DNA from: Peronospora farinosa
Lineage: Eukaryota; Oomycota; Peronosporomycetes; Peronosporales; Peronosporaceae
Direction of reading: 5' to 3'
NCBI GenBank assembly: GCA_947646735.1
Contig: CANTFK010000024.1
Span: 248,001-312,000, forward strand
DNA: 64,000 bases
Shown: in pieces, positions 41,145-51,474 of the stretch
Layout: the number at the start of each line of letters is the position of its first letter
Position numbering within the stretch: the stretch's first letter is position 1
Notes under the pieces: model-generated
What the model was told of the DNA's origin: nothing
The model's input: only the letters and a program-made list of their open reading frames with translations
Database searches by the model: none
Program-made: the position numbers and the translations under genes

Positions 41145-43459
41145 CTATTCTGGCGGAAACGGAAGGCGTAGTGCTTGATAGAGGAATGCAATTTCCATAG
41201 CACTCTCTTCCAGTTGTTCTAGACGACCACCACCGCCGAAATGACCATCAGTTTCACCCATTTTTAGCATCATGAGGCGCTTGTCACGCTTTAACAGCGA
41301 AGCCTGCACTTTACGCATTCTGTACATCCACTTGGCAGGCTCCCAAAACTGCACTCTCTGGTCGTTCAGGCTGCCAGTCACGAACATTGCAGGGTACACC
41401 TGATTCTCGCGCACGTTTTCGCATGGTGCATAGGATCGAATATACTCATGAGCCTTCGGCCCATTGGGATCACCCCATTCATCATATTCGTGAACGGTTA
41501 GTGGTAATGTCGGGTCTTGCATAGTAGCCAGGATGTCTACGAAAGGCACCTTCATAATCAGAGCTTGGTAGAGCTGTGGATACTCGTTGGCCACGTACCC
41601 CATGATTAGTCCGCCAGCACTCACTCCCTTTCCAGCGAGTCGTTTGGGATTCGTAAATCCTGCATCGAGCAGGTAATGAGTGCACGATACGTAGTCATCG
41701 AACGTGTGACGTTTCTGCATGCCTTTGCCTGCCTGGTACCATGGTAAGCCCAGTTCACCGCCACCACGCACATGAGCAAGTGCAATCACCCACCCACGCT
41801 CCAGTAAACTCAAATGCTCAAGCTCAAAGTCAGCTTCAAGATTGGTGCCGTATGCACCATAGCCAATAAGTAGTGTCGGGTTTTTCCCATTTAGCGTGAT
41901 GTCGCGCCGGTGAATAAGGGTCATTGGAATTTTCACTCCTAGGCTGCTCATACTAGGCACGTAGCACCGTTGGCATGTGAAACATTTCGGTTCAAACGAC
42001 GACTTTGCCACCGTCGTCGTGCTGTCGCGTTGCTGTTTGACCGAGCTATCCGTCATTTCTGTCTCCTTAACCACTTGCAACTTTCTGCTCTTCATATCGT
42101 AGTCGAAAACAATTTCTGGTACAAGGGGTGTAGACACTTGAAATCGTACATGATGTGACGCATAATCGCGATTGACTCCAGGTGAAACCCGACATATTTC
42201 GTGCTCTTTGGGCAACGGGATGTAATCATAAGGAGTACTTGCGCCTTCTTTGCTCTGCTTTTCCAGTGTGCACACTCGAATGCGTGGTACACTGTTAACA
42301 CGTTCGTAAAGCACAAGATATTTCTCAAACAGATCCACATCTTCAATCTTTACGTCTTTGTGCTCAGGAATAAACGTTTTCAAGTGTGCATCCGCTGCGT
42401 CGAGTGTAAACGTAGCAATCTTGTAATTGACCGCACCATCAGCATTTGTGACAATGTAAAACTGTCCAGCGGCATGGTCTGCAAAGTACAACGTGCCAGT
42501 TTCGCGCAGACGCAACACTTGAGGCTGTGCATCAATGCTGTGGCCGTCCAGTGCGTAAATTTCTGACGTGTTTTTCGAGTTGCAATTAATCAGCACAAAA
42601 CATTCGTCTTTCGTTTGCGATACATCCACATAGAAAGCTTTGTCCTGTTCTTCATAGATCTATTCCATCACAAAGTATATACAATGTAGCCATTTTGTTG
42701 TTAGTCATTTCGATCCTTACTTCAACATTTACAGCAACGTCGCATTTTTTTATTACGTACTAGTTTCTGTGTCTGAGTCATCAAATTGTATCGATACACC
42801 GCAAATGGTCGTCCGTGCTTGTCCACTTTTGTATAATAGAAGATTCGTTCCGGTGTGGAACTCCACTCCACATTTCTAATCCCAATAATATCCTCCAGTA
42901 CCTGCATTTTTCCAGTCGTTAAGTCTTTTAGTACGACTTGACATTGTTCGTTGTTATTTTCTACTATTAGCAACAACTTTGACGCATCGTAAGAGATTTT
43001 CATGCTTGAGATAAACTGGAAGCCATGATTTAGTAACGGTTCCGTGTTTGGGTTTAGTACCACTTGCTCTTTCATTGTTGAAATTGCCGTTGCATCGTAC
43101 GCTCTTCGGTAATACACGGGAAAATTCTCACCCGACGCTTGTTTCATATAATATTCAAACTTGCCAATGCACTCGGGCACGCTAAAGTCTTCACGCAATA
43201 GACGGTTTCGCAGCTCCATGTTCAATGTACGCTCCACTTTGCGGAATTTTGGTTTGGACACTTGATTTGCTAGATAATTGCGTTCTAACTCAAGGAAACG
43301 TTGCAGTTGAGGACTCTTTGGGTCCTTAAGCCACTCCCAGGACGAGTCTATCGCTGCAAAGCATTTTACCTGTTGCTGGGGAAGCAGTGGTGAGGCATAG
43401 AAACAACGACCAGGAAAGGATCGTTGCACAGAGTTTACAAGCCGTTGTATATGCATCAT
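41145..43459 (-). CDS. oligopeptidase B-like serine peptidase (prolyl oligopeptidase family S9), one intron
   Basis: Cuts short peptides, typically after basic residues in this subfamily. Exon 1 is 43,459-42,761 (233 codons), exon 2 is 42,659-41,145. The 101-bp intron runs GTACGT to ATAG, and joining gives TQTQKL-IYEEQDKAFYV, which restores the family's LxYEExD motif. Product 737 aa, the family's usual size. The N-terminal half is the beta-propeller; the C-terminal hydrolase domain has GKGVSAGGLIMG (Ser about 580), SLNDQRV (Asp about 666) and DGHFGGGG (His about 706). The N-terminus (MMHIQRLVNSVQRSFPGR) is basic and amphipathic and may be a mitochondrial transit peptide. It is divergent from the myosin gene, with about 480 bp between starts. 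A copy of its 3' end lies at 53,870-54,027. Confidence 0.92.
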
Positions 43460-43936
43460 GGATTACTTGTGGCCCTCCAAATTGTGTGGACTATTTTTGG
43501 ATTTAGTCCTATTTGTGCTTTTATCCTGTCTCTAATTTTTCGACATTACTATTTTTCGCGACGGAAGCCATCTGCCACAGGTTTAGATAGCAATGTCTCG
43601 TCAGTGATGCGCTACGGACAGAAAAAGCTTATACGTGGCACTAAGCTATCTCTACCACAGTATACAACCTATCGTCCCTTCGGAATAAATTTAAATCGCG
43701 TCACGTCATATTCAAATTGCGTATGCCACACTAGTGAAGCCATTTGTCATTTCTGGCACACTGTGATTGGATGATTCCTTTTTGTTGCCCAACCGAAGGC
43801 AGAGGAGAAAAAAGAGCACAGTGTTCACTCTCGCAGACGACAGCAATAGCAAGAGGTGGAAAGTAGACAGGAAAAAGTCTATCGAGAAGTCAGGGTGAGA
43901 CTTAAAGAGGAGTGCGTTGAAGTCTGTCTAGCAACA
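43460..43936. promoter_or_regulatory. shared upstream region of the divergent oligopeptidase and myosin genes
   Basis: 477 bp between two divergent starts, so both promoters must lie here. A pyrimidine-rich TGTTCACTCTCGCAG at 43,822 partly resembles the oomycete initiator. No firm motif assignment. Confidence 0.35.
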
Positions 43937-46900
43937 ATGGAGGGAATCAAGGTGCACCTAACCCGCCGTTACTTTCTTTTAATGGTTAAAAGTCTTGCCT
44001 CCCCTGTCGCTTTAGGCTAATTTGTTTTTGTACATCAACCAAAAATTAGGTATTTGCACCCGATTCTGAGCACGTGTGGCTGCCTGGTGTGATCTGCGGT
44101 GCCAGAGCCGATGGCAAGCAGCTGACTGTGCGGCTTGATGAGGTCGTGGGGCCGCGAGATCCGTCGGTATTGGAATTGATTCCATCCGAGCGCGAGCTCG
44201 AATCGTTTGCTGGTACACAGCGATCCGTGGACCTTACCGATGCGCTGGTCCTGGAAGCACTTAATGCCAAGAATACGTCGGTAGAATTGGCAGATAACAA
44301 ACCGTCGTTACCGTTACAAAATACAAGTGACAGTGCAAATGGGTTCGAAGACATGATTCTCATTGATCATTTGCATGAGGCCTCAATTCTCTATAATTTG
44401 AGAAGGAGGTTTTTTCAGCGATTGCCATGTAAGGTTTTATCAAAAAGTTTGTTGCGTTTTGGTACATTTTGACTGACGTGATTCTTTTGTGATATATTGT
44501 TGTCTCTGTTATGTCCACAATTAATTATCATTATTTTGGTCGCAATGAAGATACCTATACTGGCCGAATTTGTATCGCAGTAAACCCGTATCAGTGGCTG
44601 GATCTTTATTCCAAGTCTACAATGGAAAAATTTAGTGACGGAAAAAGGGAAAATAAACCTCCGCACGTTTATGCCGTATCCATGGAGGCTTTTTTCAATA
44701 TGAGACAAAAACAGGAAAATCAAAGTATTTTAGTCTCGGGCGAGTCAGGAGCAGGAAAAACAGAGACAACGAAGATCGTCATGAGCCATTTAGCTGCTTT
44801 GGCTACCAATTCGAATTCAAAGGTTATTCAGCAGATTATTCAGGCCAATCCGCTGCTCGAGTCGTTTGGCAATGCCAAGACCGTGCGCAACGACAATTCC
44901 AGTCGTTTTGGGAAGTTCACGGAGCTTCAGTACACTATCGAGGGCCAATTGATTGGCGCCAGATCTCGGACATATTTACTGGAGAAGAGTCGAGTTACGA
45001 CACAAGCACAAGGAGAACGAAACTTTCATATTTTCTACCAATTGCTGGCGCAGCGCAAACAGTTTCCGGAACTGGAGCTTGATATGGTGGACTCATTTCA
45101 GTACGTGTCTGTCCAGACTCAAGGTCCCGGTGATGACGAAGAAGGCGACCTTAGTCGCACACGAGAGGCACTAGAGCTTGTCGGCATCGAACAGCCGTTG
45201 CAGCAGGAGATTATCCAGATTTTAGGCGCTGTGCTACATTTGGGTGAGACGGAGTTCACTACACGAAATGGCGATGTGGATGCCTCGCAACTGCTGGATG
45301 TGAAGCACTTCACTGTGGCTTGTCGTCTGCTTGGTGTTGATCCGGACGCGTTGGAGCGTGCGGTGTGCAACCGTAACGTGTTTGTGGGTCGTGAAGTGAT
45401 CTTGAAGCCAATGACGCACGACCAGGCGGCAGATTGTCGTGACGCGCTGGCCAAAAGCTTGTATTCGAAGTTGTTTTTGTGGCTTGTGGAGCAGATAAAC
45501 CAGACTATTGGAGTGAAGATTAAGGGGGCAGGCTCGTTCATTGGAATTTTGGATATCTTTGGTTTTGAGCACTTTGAGACCAACTCGTTCGAACAGTTTT
45601 GCATTAACTACGCCAACGAAAAATTGCAGCAAAAGTTCGTGCAGGACGTGCTCAAGACGGTACAAATCGAGTACGAAGAGGAGAACATTTCGTGGTCTCA
45701 CATCCTTTTTGCGGACAACCAGGACGTGCTAAATCTTATTGAAGGCCGCCTGGGTGTCATCAGCTTTTTAAACGAGGAGTCGCTACTTGCCACCGGTACG
45801 GACGCGTCGTTCGCAAGCAAACTGAGTGCAGTAATGGAAAATAATCCGCTTTTGGAGACTCCTCGGCTGAACAAGTGCGCTTTCTCCATCTACCACTACG
45901 CTGGTAAGGTAACTTACGATGCGTCGGGCTTCCTTGACAAACACCGTGACGCCATTTTGCCGGATATTAAGCAGTGCATGAGCAAGTCCAAGCTCAAAAT
46001 TTTGTGTAAGATGTTTACGGACGACGTCAATGCTAGCAATGCTGTTATAAATGGTACCAGTGCCCGCAGCAGGGCGCGCAGCAGCAGCGTTAAGAAAAAG
46101 GGGGGACATGCCCAAACTCGTCGTACTACTGTGGGCACACAGTTCAAGGAGAGTTTGTCACAGCTAATGGAAAAAATCGGCCTCACGGAGGTGCACTATG
46201 TGCGTTGTCTGAAACCCAACCCGTTAAAGAGTGCTCACTGCTTCTCACACGGAGATATCGTTAGCCAGCTGCGTTGTGCTGGTGTCATTGAGGCCATTCG
46301 AGTGTCTCGCAGCGCGTATCCCAGTCGCATGCCGCATCAGGAGTGTATCAAGAAGTTCCGCGTGCTGCTTACCGGTGCAGTTCCGACACAGAACAAATTC
46401 TTACGCGACTCAGATACGGAGCATATGAAGACCCAATGCGAGGAGTTGATGGAAAAGCTTTTGCCTGGACGCAACATCAGTGATTATCAGGTGGGTCTGA
46501 CCCGCGTTTACTTTCGAGAGAGTGTTTTGGAAGAGTTGGAGACAAAAAGAGGCTGGGCGCTGCGTAAATACGCAATCGTCTTACAGAAGAATGTGCGTAG
46601 TTGGCTTATGCGCAGGTATTTCATGCGGCAAAAGCTGGAAATTGTGGTCATCCAAAAGTACTGGCGCCGCTATGTGGTTCGCAAACAGTATTTGACGTTG
46701 CGTCGAGGTTTAGTGCGGCTGCAGACTCAAGCCCGCGGTGTTTCGGCTCGCAAGATGTACCGCGTGCTTAAGTTTGACTACCGCATTGTTCGTTTCCAGG
46801 CCCACTGCCGTATGCACACGGAGCGAAAGCGTTACCTCAAGAAAGTTGATGCTGTAAGACGGCTGCAAGGCTTTTTCCGTTTTTCACTTTTGCGTCTCGT

Positions 46901-48266
46901 GTTTCTGCGTAAGATGGAAAAGGAGAAAGCTTACAAAGAGCTTGGCTCTAAGGTTGCACAACTTCAAATGAAGCTAGACAGAAAGCAAGTGCATACTGGA
47001 ACGAAAATGTCTCCATCAAGTAAGACTCGTTCACTTAGTCCGTCAGATTTACCTAACGCGTCAGGACCAGGCAGCGACCGTGGTACATCCAGCAACAGCT
47101 CGACCCGGGGCTCGATGCTCAACAATCGATTCAGCGGTACTAGCGGTATTTTGGACGAGAGTCACGAAGTGATCACTGCACTCCACGAAGAAAACGAGAA
47201 GTTGCGTCAGCAGTTAGAGAAGCAGGAGTTTGAAATCCAGCGCCTCAAGACTGAGAACCGTACGTTGAAAAACTGGCAACAGTCTAAGGAGGTGGGCGAG
47301 CAGGTGCAAAAGCTGGCCTATCGCGACCAAGAAAGTAAGGACTTGACATATTTGGCGGCAATTGAGACGGAATACGAGAAACTCCGCTCGTACATTTGCG
47401 AATTACGAGACCTGCCTTCAGAAATAGGCAGTATCATGCAAGCCAACAACGCTGGTCCAGCTTCTGGTGGGCGTGGCTCGCTGACGTCGATATCGTCGGA
47501 CAAGTCGCCTCTTGCCACGGCTGCAGTCAACGGCATCATGGACCAAAAGTCGGCCGAGGCGCACCACTTGCTACTGAAAAGTGCTGCACGCATCGGGCAT
47601 GCCAAGAGCAAGGTCTCAAGCAAGGGCAACGCACGCCGGGTAAAAGATCACTGGGAAGAGATTCGCAATTTTCCGCCGTCCATGCACTATAATCTGGGCT
47701 CTGTGCCATGGAAGCGATTGCTCACGGATTGGGCGCAGGGTAACCCGAAAAAGTTGGATTACATGACGCGATGGCTCAAGAACGTTTTGGATGGCGGTCC
47801 AATTGTGTCGGACACTTTCCCGATGGGCGTTGAGCTCAAGTACGTGACTCCAATGATGTTGGATGGATTTATGCAGCTTGTTATCCCGAAGCTTGCGGAG
47901 CGGCCAGATATCCAGGTACATGTGCACACGAAAGAATTTATAGGAACGAGCATGCGGATCACTTTGTCACAGTTGGAGCAGCAACAAGGAAATGGTTGGG
48001 GTTCTCTAGCCCACCCCCGCATGGAGCGCTCACCACCTTTGGAGGTCGAAGACTTCCAGCGGATTTCGATTCTAGCCAACAATGATAACCGTGGCTCAAG
48101 CAGTCGGATGTCCACCTCGACGTTGAGTCTTTCCCCGATGGAATCGAGCTCTGGCATGTCGTCAGGCAGTCCAAGTAGCTACCGCTCCAGTATTTTCCGC
48201 TCAGGTCGTAGCAACTACAGCAGCGATCATAACTCGCGCAACTCTTTTTTTCATCGAAACAAGTAA
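43937..48266 (+). CDS. unconventional myosin heavy chain, two introns
   Basis: Actin-based motor. Joined exons are 43,937-43,951 (only 5 codons, MEGIK), 44,050-44,428 and 44,551-48,266. Introns are GTGCAC...TTAG (98 bp) and GTAAGG...GAAG (122 bp). The second junction restores RLPYTYTGRICIAVNPY, the invariant motor start. Product 1369 aa. N-terminal SH3-like part, P-loop GESGAGKT (195-202), switch I NDNSSRFGKF, switch II and relay DIFGFEHFETNSFEQF (about 465), basic Ser-rich loop 2 (RARSSSVKKKGGH), HYVRCLKPN (about 680), a neck of four to five IQ-like motifs (about 795-925), a short coiled coil (EENEKLRQQLEKQEFEIQRLK) and a globular C-terminal region. The tail resembles none of the classic animal classes that I recognise. 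Ser-rich end (SSGMSSGSPSS). Confidence 0.92.
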
Positions 48267-49490
48267 GGCGTAGCTGAGACAGAGGGCTTCAAAGGTAGTT
48301 TGATGATCCATTTTCCAATATTGGATGTGCTGGTCAAGGCATTGGGGGACTAGATTGAGTGGCGGCATATGGACATGTATGTGTTTCGTGTAGACTGGGT
48401 AGCCATCGGATGAAAACTTGTCTGCTAGCGACGAGAAGCCTCAATTTATTCGTCGAGCAGGATCTACTAGGATACTACTAACAGAAGGATGAAACAAAAC
48501 GAGATTGATCACACTTAACGACAAATTTATTGCGTGTCAGGACTTCACTAGAAATTTAATAGCCGACGCAGATCGCAATGTAACGCTTTCTCGCTCTAGG
48601 ACCTTCGACTTCGATTCAGTAAACGTCGTTATGATTCAACACTCGACAAATTGCTCTCGATGGATCGTCAGCACAGAACTTGCGCTTATTCGATCTTGGC
48701 CGACGGAAAGCCGCAAGTACTCGAAAGTTTCAAGTTTTTTTAAAACTTGAGCCTCTGAACACTACACAATCGACCGGCATGCGTGCCATTTTCAAGCCCA
48801 GCTAACGCTGAACAGTGGAAAGAAAAATAAGGCAGCCTGCAAATGATATCGATCGGCAAAAACTTTGAGGAGCTGAAAAGGGCTCAGCAGCGCTGTCACC
48901 GTCGAACCTTTACAAAACACGGTTTCAACCATCTCGACACGTGCGGTGCGATTATCTCATCAGTTTTTTATTGCTAGGTGATCACTTTGTCGCCGTATCA
49001 GGGATGCTCACGCTGTGAATTTGCCACCACATCCCCTCTGCATGTTGGGGTCGCCACCAAAATATGAAGCTAGGGACATCCGGTCATGTGGTTCCACGCC
49101 ATGGCTGACACGGCAGCGAGTTGATTCTTCAATCAAAGCTTTTGCTGGCCACAAAGCTGGCAAATGAGCCCCACCCGATTACTAGAAATCTAAAGCTGGT
49201 CAGAGGGATTTTTTCGGCCTTCTGTATCGAATTCGCGGATCTATCTGGACTCTTGGCCTGCCGCAGACTAAAATAACTAGTGCCGAGCGCTTGAAACTTG
49301 CCTTTTTGCTGTTCGTGAGAACTAGTAACGCTGTGGAATCAACCACATTTTGCGGAACGGAAACATCGATTACGCTTGACTTGACTGGTGTAGTCCAGCG
49401 TAACTGCCAATGTGTTGATCCCGACTGGTCTTCTCCACGCACAGGGCTCTCGCCTGTCGTTACTTTTCTCTCGTGTGGGTGAATCGTCAC
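48267..49490. other. intergenic, no supported gene
   Basis: 1.2 kb between myosin and the Myb gene. One 81-codon frame (48,505-48,750) has no recognisable feature. No repeat or RNA gene seen. Confidence 0.45.
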
Positions 49491-49507
49491 TCATTCCTCA
49501 ATCTTCC
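49491..49507 (+). promoter_or_regulatory. oomycete initiator-like element of the Myb gene
   Basis: TCATTCCTCAATCTTCC fits the oomycete initiator consensus TCAYTYYNCAWTTTNNYY at all but one position and ends two bases before the start codon. Transcription would start within it, giving a very short leader. Confidence 0.6.
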
Positions 49508-49509
49508 TC

Positions 49510-50208
49510 ATGGCGGCAACTGCAAGCAAACGAGCCTCAGTCAACCTCTCACTTGACACCACAGCACCTTTGGTGATACTCTCCTCTTCGACCTTGGCAA
49601 CGTCAACCAAATTCAATGCTGCCACGAACACCCATCGAGCAGTAGGCGTCTGGTCCAGCGAAGAGCACGACCGATTCCTCGAAGCACTCAAAAAATACCC
49701 ACAGGGACCCTGGAAAGCAATCACAAAATTTGTTAGTACCCGATCTGTCCGTCAGGTGCAAACACACGCACAGAAATATCAGGAGAAAGTCTCTCGCCGT
49801 CTTAACGGTTTGCAAACGGGTAAGACTATTCGTCTACGCCGCGAACACCGCATCGACCACGAGGTTTTAGCACAACACACGCTTATTAGTTTTTCTTCTG
49901 AACTACGGAACAAGTATGCACGTCCAAGCCACCACCACGAGGTAAAACCCGTTCCAGTATCGATGCCACCTGTGACCGGGATGCCCCTACCTGATCATGT
50001 TAAAACGCTTCGCCTCCAGTGTCCTACGAATGTTCCTGTGGCGTTCGATGAAGCAGATATCTGCCCGATCATAAACAACAACGGATCTTCACCGTCCTCT
50101 GTGTCGTCGTCTTTTCTCTTTGATGACGCAGGCTTTGCTTTCACGGACATGGACGATCTCCCGACATTGAGCGAGTCACTCGACTTTTTCATTGAGAACT
50201 TTTCGTGA
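49510..50208 (+). CDS. single-repeat Myb transcription factor, SHAQKYF-like class
   Basis: 232 aa, no intron. Myb repeat at about 46-98: GVWSSEEHDRFLEAL (W48), YPQGPWKAI (W68) and VQTHAQKYQEK (83-93), the signature third helix of SHAQKYF-type proteins, which bind DNA with one repeat. A basic segment follows (IRLRREHR, about 106-114). The C-terminus is acidic (DDAGFAFTDMDDLPTLSESLDFFIENF) and could be an activation domain. In oomycetes such Myb genes are often regulators of sporulation or infection stages (family knowledge, not shown here). A decayed paralogue is at 54,970-55,473 and a smaller remnant at 15,115-15,283; all share the LxESLDFxI C-terminal motif. Confidence 0.92.
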   Translation: MAATASKRASVNLSLDTTAPLVILSSSTLATSTKFNAATNTHRAVGVWSSEEHDRFLEALKKYPQGPWKAITKFVSTRSVRQVQTHAQKYQEKVSRRLNGLQTGKTIRLRREHRIDHEVLAQHTLISFSSELRNKYARPSHHHEVKPVPVSMPPVTGMPLPDHVKTLRLQCPTNVPVAFDEADICPIINNNGSSPSSVSSSFLFDDAGFAFTDMDDLPTLSESLDFFIENFS

Positions 50209-51410
50209 AAAGTCGGTCGTTGCGTGCAATTTCTTCGTTTCGTAAACCTTGCCTATCATGGTGGCGAATATTTAGCTTAGTGTGCTACCAGAAGCTTCCA
50301 TTTGTTCAAGATACATATAATCTCAATTGTTTTTAGCAGTTCATGTAGTTTGTCTGACCAAAGTCATTGCATTTGATCAGCATGCACATGACCTCAATTG
50401 AATGCCTTACGAATAGTGCAAGACTTATGTAGACTTCTGCTTTGTCATTAAGCAGCGTTTCTACGTTTAGTAAAATTGCGCTGCAGCTATAAACGCGTGA
50501 CCGATGGCCCAAAACTAATACATTTAGCAATGTACTAGAAGAATAAAACCTGGGTAGGCATTTCCAAGACGCCCTAAGCTTGCTTTGAACCATTTGTGAA
50601 AGGGCTTATAACTACATCGGCGTTGTGCTCCTTTTACAAGCTAGCGAGACTTATAAATGAATAACGAGATCTTACGTAAGCTTGAAACTTTACCGAAAAA
50701 GTGCCTCTTACCAGCGGATACGCACGTACTTCGTAAAACTTCAAGAAAAGATCTGCGACTAGTTACTCGACCTAAAACGACTTTACAGACGTAACTCATG
50801 TAATCAAGTCCTGTTTGCTGACACATCGAGCTGCCAGTCACAATTGTTCGGACGGGTAAGCCATTTTTTTGCTGGGTAGAGCTAGAGGCAAGGATAGTTG
50901 TCCTCCAATATTACAATAGTATTTACTTTCTCGCTCTGCCACATCCAATACCATTGAACGTTGTTGCTTTGTAGTCTAAGCTAGCTCGTGTATCCTAACG
51001 ACTTCGTCGGATTGGCCTTTCCCTTTGAGCAAAACTGCCGTAGCTTTGCTCCCCAATTTTCAGTCGTTGTCTTCCTCTACAGCTATAACAAACCTTATTA
51101 GATATGTATCATTCACTTTTTTGTAAAGTCAAAGGTATTTTGTCGCTACCAATCTTTTGGTGTATTGCTCTCGTAGAAGATGACATGTATCAAATATAGT
51201 TCTGTTAACGTTTTCGAGAGTCTTTATATAATCACATCCGTTACAAGTCACGTACTGTACAATAACTGCTTAGCAACATGCATTTGAAGATGATAATATA
51301 ACGACTTCGTCTCACTGAACTTTCCTCTGTGTAAGAGAGCCACCGTATCTGCTTTATAACGATCGCCATACCAATCGTATCGAGTCAAAATCACGCTTTT
51401 GCCACTCTGT
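50209..51410. other. intergenic, no supported gene
   Basis: 1.2 kb, AT-richer than the genes. Short frames only (under 87 codons), none with a recognisable feature. It includes the upstream region of the beta-glucosidase gene. Confidence 0.45.
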
Positions 51411-51424
51411 TCACTCTATAATTT
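51411..51424 (+). promoter_or_regulatory. oomycete initiator-like element of the GH3 gene
   Basis: TCACTCTATAATTT matches TCAYTYYNCAWTTT with one mismatch (T for C at position 9) and lies 50 bp before the start codon. Confidence 0.5.
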
Positions 51425-51474
51425 ACCCACTTCAACTCGCTTTACCAACGGAAGGACTGCCCAAGTCAGCATCA

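Noticed and set aside
43424..43774. 116-codon plus frame with a membrane-like segment
   Set aside because: It overlaps the oligopeptidase start on the other strand and lies in the divergent promoter region; no family support.
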